The position numbers and the translations under genes were made by a program. Below, one piece after another: positions 37,180 to 45,194 of a DNA stretch of 64,000 nt. Origin of the DNA: Thermosynechococcus sp. (GTDB lineage Bacteria > Cyanobacteriota > Cyanobacteriia > Thermosynechococcales > Thermosynechococcaceae). How positions within the stretch are numbered: the stretch's first letter is position 1; each line of letters starts with the position of its first letter. The notes under the pieces are model-generated. The model had not been told where the DNA came from. It saw only the letters and a list, made by a program, of their open reading frames with translations, and made no database searches. The stretch is taken from assembly GCF_025999095.1 (NCBI RefSeq), contig NZ_AP024678.1, positions 2,139,527 to 2,203,526 of the forward strand. The letters run 5' to 3'.

Positions 37180-38958
37180 CTAGGGGGATGATTGATGTTG
37201 TTGCCGATAGGCAATGTATAGACCCTCTAGGAAGTCTTCGGCGCTCAGGGAGGGCCAGTGGGCGGGATAGGTGGGCAGCAACAGGGGTTCTACTTGTTGG
37301 CGCAGCTCTTCAGCCGCTTGATAACGACCCACAGGACTCAGGCGATCGCGACTATTGAGGTAGTTCCGTACTAGGAGATAGTGTTCCGGCATCATCTGTT
37401 CCCAGTGGGCGAGCGATCGCAACTCCTGCACCCAAGCCGCCTGTGGTTGCCGAAGGCTTGTCCCTTGGGGTGCGAACCGCGTCGCCTGTTCATCTTGAAT
37501 CACCAAGGTACCCGCCACCATATCTCCTAGGCGTTTTTCTGATCGAGATAACGTCACCAGAAATGCCCCTATACCCAAAAAAGCAAAATCAACGGATTGC
37601 AGCAAACTGCGCAGCGTCGCCTGCCGCAGACCAATGGGGCGGCCATCATCCTGAACAACCCGAATTTCTGCATATCGCTTGCCGGGGGTTTGTCCCTGCC
37701 AATAGGTTTCAAAGAAAATGTAATAGCCGTTGTAGAGGGCAAAGATCACCAATAGGTAAATGCCCAAACTCCAAGCTTCAATACTCTGGCCACTGGCGGG
37801 TAGCACCCCAATCAGCCACGGGTAAAGGGCATAAAAATAGATGTACCCCGCTGCCAGCGAAAAGAGCACAAGGGTGGTGTAGAGAATCACCTGATCAATG
37901 AGCCAAGCTAGAACACGGCTGCCGATTCCCCCAAGGGCAAAGTCCAATTCAATGCTTTCGGGCGTGCGTAATGTTACCCGCCGCAACCAACGCAAGGGGT
38001 TGACCGCTTCAGGGCGCACTTGAAACGCTGCTCCTTCATTGCGTACCGGCAGATCCCAGTAGAGAACTGCCTTGATCCCTTGCCACAGGGGCAGGAGCAC
38101 AACCGCCACAAAGAGGCCAGCAACCGGAATAATCACCACACTATTGAGAATACTGCCAAGGAGATGGGCGGGAATGGTTGCCAGGGAAGCAACAAAAAAC
38201 ACTGTCAGGGTATGCCATGCCTGTCCCTGCGTCAGTTGCCAACTGCGGCGAATGGACTTGAGGGGCGTACATTCCGGTTCAAGAGCCAAGACCACATCAA
38301 CGAGGGAAAGCCGCGCCACAAAGTAGCTAATGACCAGCAGCGCCAGGAGCACTAGCAACAGGATGCCGAGGAAAAAACTTAAAAAGAAGAGATCTCTTGC
38401 GGGTTCAGTTTGAATATTTCGCTCCAGCAATTGCACTAAAGGCGATCCCACCAAATAAAGTAAGTAGCCGATCGCCCCCAAGACCATATAAACCAAAAGC
38501 AAAATAAAGCTGACAATCAGAGTAGCCAGCAGATAATTCCACATCTTGGGAAAAATGAAGCCGCGGGCTTCCGATTCCGATTCCTCAAGGGCAGTGAGAG
38601 CAGCATAGATACAGCGAGAAAGCAGGGCACCACTGGCCATCAGCCGCGTCCAACCAAAGAGATAAAAAGGCACAGCGACAAGGATACCAATGCCCCCAAG
38701 CAAGAGAAACAGGGCAACATTATTGATTGCTCCAGCGAGAATCCCGCCAACAATCAGGGCCACAGCGACGATCAGCACGGCGGCAATGGTGAGCAGAAAA
38801 AACCACGCATGGGCAAAAAGGCTCAAAAGAAAATAGCGGTTGCCCCGATGCCGGTATAGTTCCAAAGCAATCGTCACCACATTGCCACTCGAGAGAGAAT
38901 GGGGAAGCCGTCCTCGCTGTTGAAAAGGCCACATTCGCAATACCCAACCAACTGGCAA
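37180..38958 (-). CDS. RDD-family multi-span membrane protein
   Basis: About 584-592 residues. The N-terminal 340 residues contain six or more TM helices resembling the membrane domain seen beside stage II/glycerophosphodiesterase-type proteins. Then follows an RDD domain (GIGSRVLAWLIDQVILYTTLVLF ... YWQGQTPGKRYAEIRVV), and a soluble tail (RYQAAEELRQQVEPLLLP). RDD domains occur in ion exchangers and uncharacterised transporters. The start is uncertain: ATG 38934 and GTG 38880 are alternatives. Function unknown. Confidence 0.78.
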   Translation of the reverse strand: MPVGWVLRMWPFQQRGRLPHSLSSGNVVTIALELYRHRGNRYFLLSLFAHAWFFLLTIAAVLIVAVALIVGGILAGAINNVALFLLLGGIGILVAVPFYLFGWTRLMASGALLSRCIYAALTALEESESEARGFIFPKMWNYLLATLIVSFILLLVYMVLGAIGYLLYLVGSPLVQLLERNIQTEPARDLFFLSFFLGILLLVLLALLVISYFVARLSLVDVVLALEPECTPLKSIRRSWQLTQGQAWHTLTVFFVASLATIPAHLLGSILNSVVIIPVAGLFVAVVLLPLWQGIKAVLYWDLPVRNEGAAFQVRPEAVNPLRWLRRVTLRTPESIELDFALGGIGSRVLAWLIDQVILYTTLVLFSLAAGYIYFYALYPWLIGVLPASGQSIEAWSLGIYLLVIFALYNGYYIFFETYWQGQTPGKRYAEIRVVQDDGRPIGLRQATLRSLLQSVDFAFLGIGAFLVTLSRSEKRLGDMVAGTLVIQDEQATRFAPQGTSLRQPQAAWVQELRSLAHWEQMMPEHYLLVRNYLNSRDRLSPVGRYQAAEELRQQVEPLLLPTYPAHWPSLSAEDFLEGLYIAYRQQHQSSP

Positions 38959-39153
38959 TCAAAACGATCCTAACGTTTGCACCTAGCGATCCCTGCGGCA
39001 CTCTTGTAAAATTTGTTAACATTAGAACAATTTAACCCGTCTTTTCTTCGTTCATCGCTGTTTTTGTTCTGTTCTTGATGGCTGAGGTGTGGGCATTGAC
39101 CCCTCTGGCCAGTGGAGGTATTGGTTGCGTTTTGGCTAGTTCAAGGAGCACGT

Positions 39154-40206
39154 ATGGCACTGTACGCAGAACTACATCGACATTTGGGTGGCTCAGTAGT
39201 ACCGCGGATCCTTTGGCGGTATTTTCAGCGCAACGATCGCTCCCTTGCGGATCGCTTTCCCGACTATGAGGAATTTGAAGCCTTTTATACTCGCCCCCGC
39301 CAATCCCTCGAAGAATACCTCGAACTCCACACCCTAGTGGAGAGTGTGCAAACACCACAAACCTTGCCCTATTTCATTTTTCGTTTGATTCGCGGCGCCT
39401 ATATTTTTGAAAATTTGGCCTACTTGGAGTTGCGCTATACTCCCTACCTGCGCACGGATCCGCAGCGGTCCCAGAGCGATCGCATTGAGCAGATGGCAGA
39501 CATTGTCAAAACCGTGGGTCTAGCTTGCCAAGTGCCCGAGTACCCGATTGTGACTAGCCAAATTCTCTGTATGCACACGCGGCTACCCTATGCCGTCAAC
39601 CGTGCCATCGTTGATCTGGCGGCCAGTTTGCCCCAGTTTGTCTGTGGCATTGATTTGGCCGGGGGGGATAGCGTCTATGGCGATCGCCTAGCGGAATTTA
39701 TTGACCTCTATGCCTATGCCCGCGATCGCGGTCTGAAAACCACGGGTCACCTCTACGAAACAGTGAATGGCTGCTATCCCGAACTGCTGCCCTACCTACA
39801 ACGCATTGGCCATGGCATTCAAATTCCGCTGCGCTACCCAGAGCTGCTCAAGGAAGTTGCTGCTGCCGGTCAATGCCTTGAAGTGTGCCCCACCACCTAT
39901 TTTCAAACGGGCACCCTTGAGAGCTACGAACAGTTGCGGCTGATTTTTGAACGCTGCTTTGAGGCAGGGGTGGATGTGGCCATTTGTACCGATAATGCAG
40001 GTCTGCATAATGTGCGGCTGCCCTTTGAGTACGAAAACTTGCTGACCTATGACATCCTGAACTTCAAGGAATTGCAAGCCTGTCAGGAAGCGGCTTTTCG
40101 CCATGCCTTTGCTTGGCCCCATCCGCAACCGCCGACCCTGCTCCTGAGTAACCTGCTTCAGAACAATTCCCCTCAAACTGCCCTTGCCGGCTGCGGCATC
40201 CAGTAA
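39154..40206 (+). CDS. adenosine deaminase-family hydrolase with altered active site
   Basis: 350 residues from ATG 39154 (AAGGAG upstream). The TIM-barrel metal ligands are present: H8 and H10 in ELHRHLGG, H199 in TGHLYE with the catalytic Glu at 202, H220 in RIGHG, and D280. The second Asp of the usual TDD signature is Asn (CTDNAG), and the substrate loop CPTSN is CPTTY. It should deaminate a purine-like compound, but plain adenosine is not certain. Ends 10 bp before leuD. Confidence 0.85.
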   Translation: MALYAELHRHLGGSVVPRILWRYFQRNDRSLADRFPDYEEFEAFYTRPRQSLEEYLELHTLVESVQTPQTLPYFIFRLIRGAYIFENLAYLELRYTPYLRTDPQRSQSDRIEQMADIVKTVGLACQVPEYPIVTSQILCMHTRLPYAVNRAIVDLAASLPQFVCGIDLAGGDSVYGDRLAEFIDLYAYARDRGLKTTGHLYETVNGCYPELLPYLQRIGHGIQIPLRYPELLKEVAAAGQCLEVCPTTYFQTGTLESYEQLRLIFERCFEAGVDVAICTDNAGLHNVRLPFEYENLLTYDILNFKELQACQEAAFRHAFAWPHPQPPTLLLSNLLQNNSPQTALAGCGIQ

Positions 40207-40215
40207 GATAGGCCT

Positions 40216-40806
40216 ATGAGCAAGATTGAACGCATTACAGGGCGGGGCCTTCCCCTGCGCGGCAACGATATTGATACCGATCGCATTATTCCAGCGCGGT
40301 TTCTCCGCTGTGTCACCTTTGATGGCCTCGGAGAACACGTTTTTGCTGACGATCGCCAGGCGGGGCAGCACCCCTTTGACCGGCCTCAATACCAAGGGGC
40401 AAGGATTTTGGTGGTGAATGCCAATTTTGGCTGTGGCTCGAGTCGTGAGCACGCCCCCCAAGCGATCGCCCGTTGGGGCATTCAAGCAATTGTCGGCGAA
40501 AGCTTTGCTGAAATTTTTGCGGGGAACTGCTTGGCGATGGGGGTTCCCTGTCTGACGGCAGCCCCAGAACAGGTACAGGCGCTGCAAACGCTCTTAGAGA
40601 ATCAGCCCAGTACAGAACTGACCCTAGACCTGCACGCCCTGACCCTGACGGCGGGGGATCAAGTGATTGCCCTAACCGTGGCGGAAAGTGCCCGACAAAT
40701 GCTCATTTCTGGTCAATGGGATGCCTGCGGTCAGCTCTTGGCCCATCGTGACAAAATCCACGAAGTAGCAGCGCGACTACCCTATGTGCAGTGGGCCATT
40801 CGGTGA
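40216..40806 (+). CDS. leuD: 3-isopropylmalate dehydratase small subunit
   Basis: 196 residues, swivelling domain of isopropylmalate isomerase in leucine synthesis. GNDIDTDRIIPARF, NFGCGSSREHAPQAI and FAEIFAGNCLAMG are the family hallmarks. Its large subunit (leuC, with the Fe-S cluster) is not in the window. Confidence 0.96.
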   Translation: MSKIERITGRGLPLRGNDIDTDRIIPARFLRCVTFDGLGEHVFADDRQAGQHPFDRPQYQGARILVVNANFGCGSSREHAPQAIARWGIQAIVGESFAEIFAGNCLAMGVPCLTAAPEQVQALQTLLENQPSTELTLDLHALTLTAGDQVIALTVAESARQMLISGQWDACGQLLAHRDKIHEVAARLPYVQWAIR

Positions 40807-41182
40807 TGTACTCCCGACGCTCCTGCTGACGGATTGATCTATTGATCTGTTGATACAGTTGATACATTAGAGGGGGTCGCTCAGGGACTTCTACTACTAC
40901 ATCGGGTATTTCCTGAGCTTGAAGGAGGGGATGCCCCATCGCTGATAGTGACTGCCCCATGAGGGAAATTTAGCTAAGAAGCCGCTTAAAATGTGATCAA
41001 TATCACAGCAACCCTAGGCAAAACCGGCCAAGGTAGAAGTAAGCACGCAATCTAGACCAGTTGTTGAAGTGTCACGTTTTGTAACGTTATGCCTGCCCTA
41101 AATGAAGCGGAAGGCGGAAGGTATTGAGATTTGCAGAGGGAATGATTTCTTGAGGGCTATTGAGACACAGGGGAGAGATAGA
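40807..41182. other. 376-bp spacer with tandem repeats
   Basis: No gene. A minus-strand frame of 85 codons (40703-40960) runs through the tandem repeats and into leuD and is rejected. The plus-strand frame upstream of 41183 lacks a ribosome site. The stretch 40980-41100 is a likely promoter region for the FHA gene. Confidence 0.45.
40833..40866. repeat. two adjacent exact tandem duplications (8 bp and 9 bp)
   Basis: ATTGATCT occurs twice at 40833-40848, immediately followed by GTTGATACA twice at 40849-40866. The two units share TTGAT, so the array may have grown stepwise. Confidence 0.85.
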
Positions 41183-41923
41183 ATGAGCGGCCGGCAGCAG
41201 GAACGTCATGTCTTGATTTTGAATACGGTCGGTGGGCGGCGGGCGATCGCCCTTGAGGCAGCGGCCTACTCCCTTGGGCGCGATGAGAGTAATGCCATTG
41301 TTATTGATTTTGAAACGGTTTCCCGCCAGCACGCCATTCTCCTGCGGGTCCCTGTCCCCGGCACCACCAGCTATCGCTATCGTTTGGTGGATGGCAATGC
41401 CAATGGTAAACCCAGTACCAATGGCACTTTTGTCAATGGCAGGCGCATTAGCAGTCATGAATTGCAACACGGCGATGTCATTCTCTTTGGCCGTAAAGCC
41501 AAGGCCTCCTATCTCCTGCTCTCCATGGCGGATACGGAGTTTAGCCAATATCTGCAATCCATTGCTTTCCAAAGCATTAAATCCGATCTGCGGGGTGCAA
41601 AGGAAACCCTGGTGGGGGTGGAGCTAAGTGGCGAACTGCGGCGAACCCCCAACCGTGAGTTGGTGGCAGCCGGAGCCACCCAGTTACACCCTGAACTTGA
41701 ACCAGCAAAAGATACGTTGTCTAGTGAGAGCGACAGCGAGGCAAAGGGAAACCACAAAGAAACCCTCCATGAAAAAGAAAGCCAAGGAGCAAAAACTAAC
41801 CTCGTGGCTCTAGGGGCGATCGCCCTTGTGGTTGTTGCCATTACCATAGGAGCGGTCTGGAGAGCAGGCCTCTCCCCCAATCAACTGCAGGGATCACCGC
41901 CTGCCAGCTCAAGCCGCAACTAG
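41183..41923 (+). CDS. FHA-domain protein with C-terminal membrane anchor
   Basis: 246 residues from ATG 41183 (GGGAGAGA upstream). The FHA domain (about 8-110) shows SLGRDESNAIVIDFETVSRQHAIL and STNGTFVNGRRI, the phosphothreonine-binding pattern. A charged linker (about 150-200) leads to one TM helix (LVALGAIALVVVAITIGAVW) and a short tail. It probably binds a target phosphorylated by a Ser/Thr kinase at the membrane; the CHASE2 kinase at 13.7 kb is one candidate but not linked. Confidence 0.85.
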   Translation: MSGRQQERHVLILNTVGGRRAIALEAAAYSLGRDESNAIVIDFETVSRQHAILLRVPVPGTTSYRYRLVDGNANGKPSTNGTFVNGRRISSHELQHGDVILFGRKAKASYLLLSMADTEFSQYLQSIAFQSIKSDLRGAKETLVGVELSGELRRTPNRELVAAGATQLHPELEPAKDTLSSESDSEAKGNHKETLHEKESQGAKTNLVALGAIALVVVAITIGAVWRAGLSPNQLQGSPPASSSRN

Positions 41924-41980
41924 CTTAACCCAGATCCTTACATCGCTTTGATAAATAGTTTCAAAGTATAAACAATCCCG

Positions 41981-41986
41981 TATAAT
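41981..41986 (+). promoter_or_regulatory. candidate -10 element of the ferredoxin gene
   Basis: A consensus TATAAT 180 bp before the ferredoxin ATG, with TTTCAA about 16 bp upstream as a weak -35. A second candidate, TAAAAT, is at 42011-42016. Either would give an unusually long leader containing the 14-bp repeats. Confidence 0.35.
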
Positions 41987-42078
41987 CGTTGCTCCCCTGA
42001 GTCCCTTTGCTAAAATGAAACCAATAATGGAATGCATTCCACAACTACCTGGGAGGTTGCGATCGCTCTCAAACTATG

Positions 42079-42112
42079 AGTTATAAATCATCAGTTACAA
42101 ATCATGAGTTAA
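42079..42112. repeat. 14-bp tandem repeat, about 2.4 copies, in the ferredoxin leader
   Basis: AGTTATAAATCATC, then AGTTACAAATCATG, then AGTTAA. The first two units differ at two positions. It lies 54 bp before the ferredoxin start. Confidence 0.8.
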
Positions 42113-42165
42113 GCGGACAAACATACAAGGTATCTTAAAATCAAGTCAACGTTAGGAGACACTAA

Positions 42166-42492
42166 ATGACAAAGCGGGATCATAGCAAAGTTTATAATGT
42201 AACACTGGTCAACGAAGCAAAGGGCCTCAATAAAACGATTCGGGTTCATGCCGACGAGTACATTCTCGATGCAGCGGAAGCCCAGGGTATTCCTCTGCCC
42301 TACTCCTGCCGTGCTGGCGCCTGTGTCAACTGCGCCGGTCGCATCATCAAAGGGACTGTGGACCAGTCAGATCACTCCTTCTTGAAACCCAAGGAGCTGG
42401 ATGCTGGCTTTGTGCTGCTGTGTGCCGCCTATCCCACATCGGATTGCGTGATCTCAACCCACGAAGAAGACAATTTACTGAACTTAGCTTAG
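42166..42492 (+). CDS. plant-type [2Fe-2S] ferredoxin, divergent paralogue
   Basis: 108 residues. Cluster ligands are Cys 48, 53, 56 and 86 in [15 protein letters not shown] and [11 protein letters not shown]. It is about ten residues longer than photosynthetic PetF because of a basic N-terminus ([12 protein letters not shown]), and has CVNC where PetF has CSTC. The acidic patch used for FNR binding is reduced. I therefore call it a secondary ferredoxin, not PetF1. GGAGA precedes the start. It probably feeds a specific oxidoreductase. Confidence 0.92.
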   Translation: MTKRDHSKVYNVTLVNEAKGLNKTIRVHADEYILDAAEAQGIPLPYSCRAGACVNCAGRIIKGTVDQSDHSFLKPKELDAGFVLLCAAYPTSDCVISTHEEDNLLNLA

Positions 42493-42498
42493 TTTTTG

Positions 42499-42518
42499 CC
42501 TCAACGTTGCTGTTGAGG
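42499..42518 (+). terminator. candidate terminator hairpin of the ferredoxin gene
   Basis: CCTCAAC (42499-42505) pairs perfectly with GTTGAGG (42512-42518) around a 6-nt loop, seven bases after the stop. There is no downstream T-run, so termination may be partial. Confidence 0.5.
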
Positions 42519-42579
42519 AGTGGCGGCACGTCAGTTTTACAGGTTTCCCTCCAGCCGAGGGGAGCTGATATGATAATAA

Positions 42580-42607
42580 TTAATTCTTAATTATTAATTC
42601 TTAATTC
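42580..42607. repeat. 14-bp tandem duplication (13 of 14 identical) between ferredoxin and glmS
   Basis: TTAATTCTTAATTA is followed by TTAATTCTTAATTC. It lies just beyond the glmS stop in the convergent spacer. Confidence 0.8.
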
Positions 42608-42616
42608 CTGAAGAGG

Positions 42617-44497
42617 CTACTCAACGGTTACTGACTTGGCAAGATTGCGGGGTTGATCTACATCTAAACCGCGGCGGTTAGCAATGTGGTAAGCCAGAAG
42701 TTGTAGGGGCATGACCGTCAGGAGAGGGGAGAGCAGCTCATCAACCTCCGGCACGGGTAAGAGGTTATCAAAGGTGTGCTGGGCTTCGGCCTCGTCAAGG
42801 GGGGTAACACCAATAAGGCGAGCATCACGAGCTCGGGCTTCTTGGGCATTGGAGAGGACCTTTTCAAAGACACTGCCGGGCATAGCGATCGTGACCACCG
42901 GCACTTTGGCATCGAGGAGAGCGATCGGGCCATGTTTCATCTCACCCGCAGGATACCCCTCGGCATGGATATAGCTAATTTCTTTAAGTTTAAGGGCACC
43001 CTCAAGGGCAATGGGAAAATTGATTCCGCGTCCCAAAAAGATAAAGTCTTGGGTTTCAGAAAAATCATGGGAGAGGGTTTCAATGTAGCGTTCTTGGCTC
43101 TCTAAAATTTGCTCCATCTGGGCGGGCAATTGCCGCAACCCAGTCACCAGTTCCGCTAACCGGGAGCGATCGCAAGACTGCCGCTGCCACGCCAACTCTA
43201 GGGTGAGCAGATAAAAAGCCATCAGTTGGGCAACAAAGGTTTTGGTGGCCGCCACACCAATTTCAATACCGGCGCGGGTATCAATAATGTGGGGCACCAG
43301 ATGCCCTAGAGTACTTTCGGGCCGATTGGTAATCCCTAGCAAACGAGGTTGGAGAGCGCCATCAAGGCCTTGGCGGCGTTTTAGCTCCATCTCTAGGGCG
43401 GCAAGGGTGTCTGCGGTTTCCCCAGACTGGGTGACACCAATGGTGAGGGTATGGGGTAGCAGGGGCGGCGGTGCATAGCGAAACTCTGAGGCGTATTGCA
43501 CACTGGTGGGAATCTGAGCCAGCTGCTCAAGCAGATATTTGCCCACCAGGCCGGCGTGCCAACTGGTGCCACAGGCAACAATTTGAATGTGCTGTAGACT
43601 ATCCAGCAGACTGGGAGGGAGAGTTAGTTGCACAGGACTAAAGGGACTGTCTGCATGCCAATCGGCTCGCAAATAGTTCTCTAAACAGGCGCGTACCACC
43701 CCCGGTTGCTCATAGATTTCCTTGAGCATGTAGTGCTTAAAGCCCTGCTTTTCCACCATCACAGGGTTCCAGTTGAGGGTGCGGGGGGTTTTGCGCAGTC
43801 GCTGTCCTGCAAAGTCATAGACCTCAACCCCAGTGGGCGTCAGCCGAGCCAGTTCGCCATTTTCCAGCGGCAACACCGCACGGGTATAGGGAATGATGGC
43901 TGGGGTATCCGAGGCACAGAAAAACTCCCCTTGGCCAAAACCAATCACCAGAGGAGCCTGTTGCCGTGCCACGATCAATTCATCCGGGTAGTCTGCACAG
44001 ATAACGGCAATCGCAAATGCGCCTTCCAATTGATGTACCGCTTGGCGTACCGCCTCTAGGAGGCCATTGGCGGTGACGGTCTCAGGCAAGGCTTCGGCAA
44101 TCAGGTGGGGGATGACTTCTGTATCGGTTTCCGAGCGAAAAATGTGCCCCCGCGCCTGGAGCTGCTCCCGCAGTTCGCGGTAGTTTTCAATGATGCCATT
44201 TTGCACCACGGCTAGGCGATCGCGACTGTCACGATGGGGGTGGGCATTGTGTTCCTCTGGTTTGCCGTGGGTCGCCCAACGGGTGTGGCCAATGCCGACA
44301 TGGGCAATAAGGTCCAGCCGTTCAACCTTCTCCACCAGGTTCTGGAGTTTGCCCTTGGCGCGCACACAGAGGAGTTCGCCCTCATTGAGGGTGGCAATGC
44401 CAGCGGAATCATAGCCCCGGTATTCCAGCTTTTGCAGCCCTTGGAGTAGGACTTGCGCCGCTTGCTGGGGGCCAATATAACCAACAATGCCACACAT
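42617..44497 (-). CDS. glmS: glutamine-fructose-6-phosphate aminotransferase (isomerising)
   Basis: 626 residues from ATG 44497, which places the nucleophilic Cys second (MCGIVGYIG); the longer frame would bury it. The glutaminase half has GHTRWATHGKPEEHNAHPH; the two SIS isomerase domains include ACGTSWHAGLVGKYLLEQLA and VTQSGETADTLAAL; the C-terminus DQPRNLAKSVTVE is invariant. It makes glucosamine-6-phosphate for peptidoglycan and for amino sugars of the polymer. No glmS ribozyme was seen. Confidence 0.97.
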   Translation of the reverse strand: MCGIVGYIGPQQAAQVLLQGLQKLEYRGYDSAGIATLNEGELLCVRAKGKLQNLVEKVERLDLIAHVGIGHTRWATHGKPEEHNAHPHRDSRDRLAVVQNGIIENYRELREQLQARGHIFRSETDTEVIPHLIAEALPETVTANGLLEAVRQAVHQLEGAFAIAVICADYPDELIVARQQAPLVIGFGQGEFFCASDTPAIIPYTRAVLPLENGELARLTPTGVEVYDFAGQRLRKTPRTLNWNPVMVEKQGFKHYMLKEIYEQPGVVRACLENYLRADWHADSPFSPVQLTLPPSLLDSLQHIQIVACGTSWHAGLVGKYLLEQLAQIPTSVQYASEFRYAPPPLLPHTLTIGVTQSGETADTLAALEMELKRRQGLDGALQPRLLGITNRPESTLGHLVPHIIDTRAGIEIGVAATKTFVAQLMAFYLLTLELAWQRQSCDRSRLAELVTGLRQLPAQMEQILESQERYIETLSHDFSETQDFIFLGRGINFPIALEGALKLKEISYIHAEGYPAGEMKHGPIALLDAKVPVVTIAMPGSVFEKVLSNAQEARARDARLIGVTPLDEAEAQHTFDNLLPVPEVDELLSPLLTVMPLQLLAYHIANRRGLDVDQPRNLAKSVTVE

Positions 44498-44537
44498 AAT
44501 TTTATAGACCTCGTCATCTGAGAGAAATAGGGGTGCT

Positions 44538-44843
44538 CTAACGACGGCTGGCAAACTGGGGCAGTTCCACCTGTGGTTGTTGCCGGGGGGGTCGTGAACG
44601 GGTAGCAAAGCGTTCTTTGGTCAATTCGGCTTGCCAAGGTTGAATGCCAATCGGTTGAATCGAAGGGCGATGGGAAACTCCTGATATCGTGATCCTGTCT
44701 AAGGGTTTTGAGGCGGGTCTGGAGGAAATCTCAACTCCCTGAATTGTCCTGTGCCAGGAGGTTTCGATCTGGCGGCGAGAGTTGGCGATCGCGTGCCATT
44801 CTTGCTCATCAATGTTCCACTCTACTTTCTGCCACTCACTCAT
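44538..44843 (-). CDS. small hypothetical protein
   Basis: About 101 residues from ATG 44843 (MSEWQKVEWNIDEQEWHAIANSRRQIETSW). The N-terminal third is Trp- and Glu-rich; the rest is basic and Pro/Gln-rich, likely disordered. It ends 41 bp before glmS on the same strand. Codon-like composition and initiation fit a real gene, but no family is recognised. Confidence 0.5.
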   Translation of the reverse strand: MSEWQKVEWNIDEQEWHAIANSRRQIETSWHRTIQGVEISSRPASKPLDRITISGVSHRPSIQPIGIQPWQAELTKERFATRSRPPRQQPQVELPQFASRR

Positions 44844-45194
44844 CACCCAACACCCACACGTTGATGACATGTTGTTATTCGGATTTTTATGAACTAGATT
44901 ATCGGAATTTTAACAAAAGGCAAGCTTTGGGCAAAAATTGTCACAGGATGCCAGAGAGACAGCCTGTCACTCCCGTCACCTGCTGTGTTGAGCAATTACG
45001 CCAATCCACTAGCATCCATGCGGTTTCAGGGCAACTCAAGACACTTCAGAAACTGGCACGTGCCTTGCCAGGGGCTTGACCCCCTCGCAGAATTCCCCAT
45101 CTGGGGAGCGGGGTAAGTTGTTTTCGTATCTTTTACAGACGAGTGCCGTAGTGCCACAATACCCTAAACAGCCTATCACTGGAGATGCACAGCC
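44844..45194. other. 351-bp spacer upstream of murE
   Basis: Divergent region between the small protein and murE. A 43-codon plus-strand frame starting at 44949 (MPERQPVTPVTCCVEQ) has no ribosome site and is not called. The AT-rich part at 44870-44940 may hold promoters. No terminator seen. Confidence 0.35.

Noticed and set aside
40703-40960. 85-codon minus-strand frame overlapping the leuD end
   Set aside because: It runs through the tandem repeats at 40833-40866, has no ribosome site, and ends inside leuD on the other strand.
42166-42492. Naming the ferredoxin petF1
   Set aside because: The N-terminal extension, CVNC loop and reduced acidic patch differ from the abundant photosynthetic ferredoxin.
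44949-45079. 43-codon frame before murE
   Set aside because: No ribosome site and no motif; likely chance.
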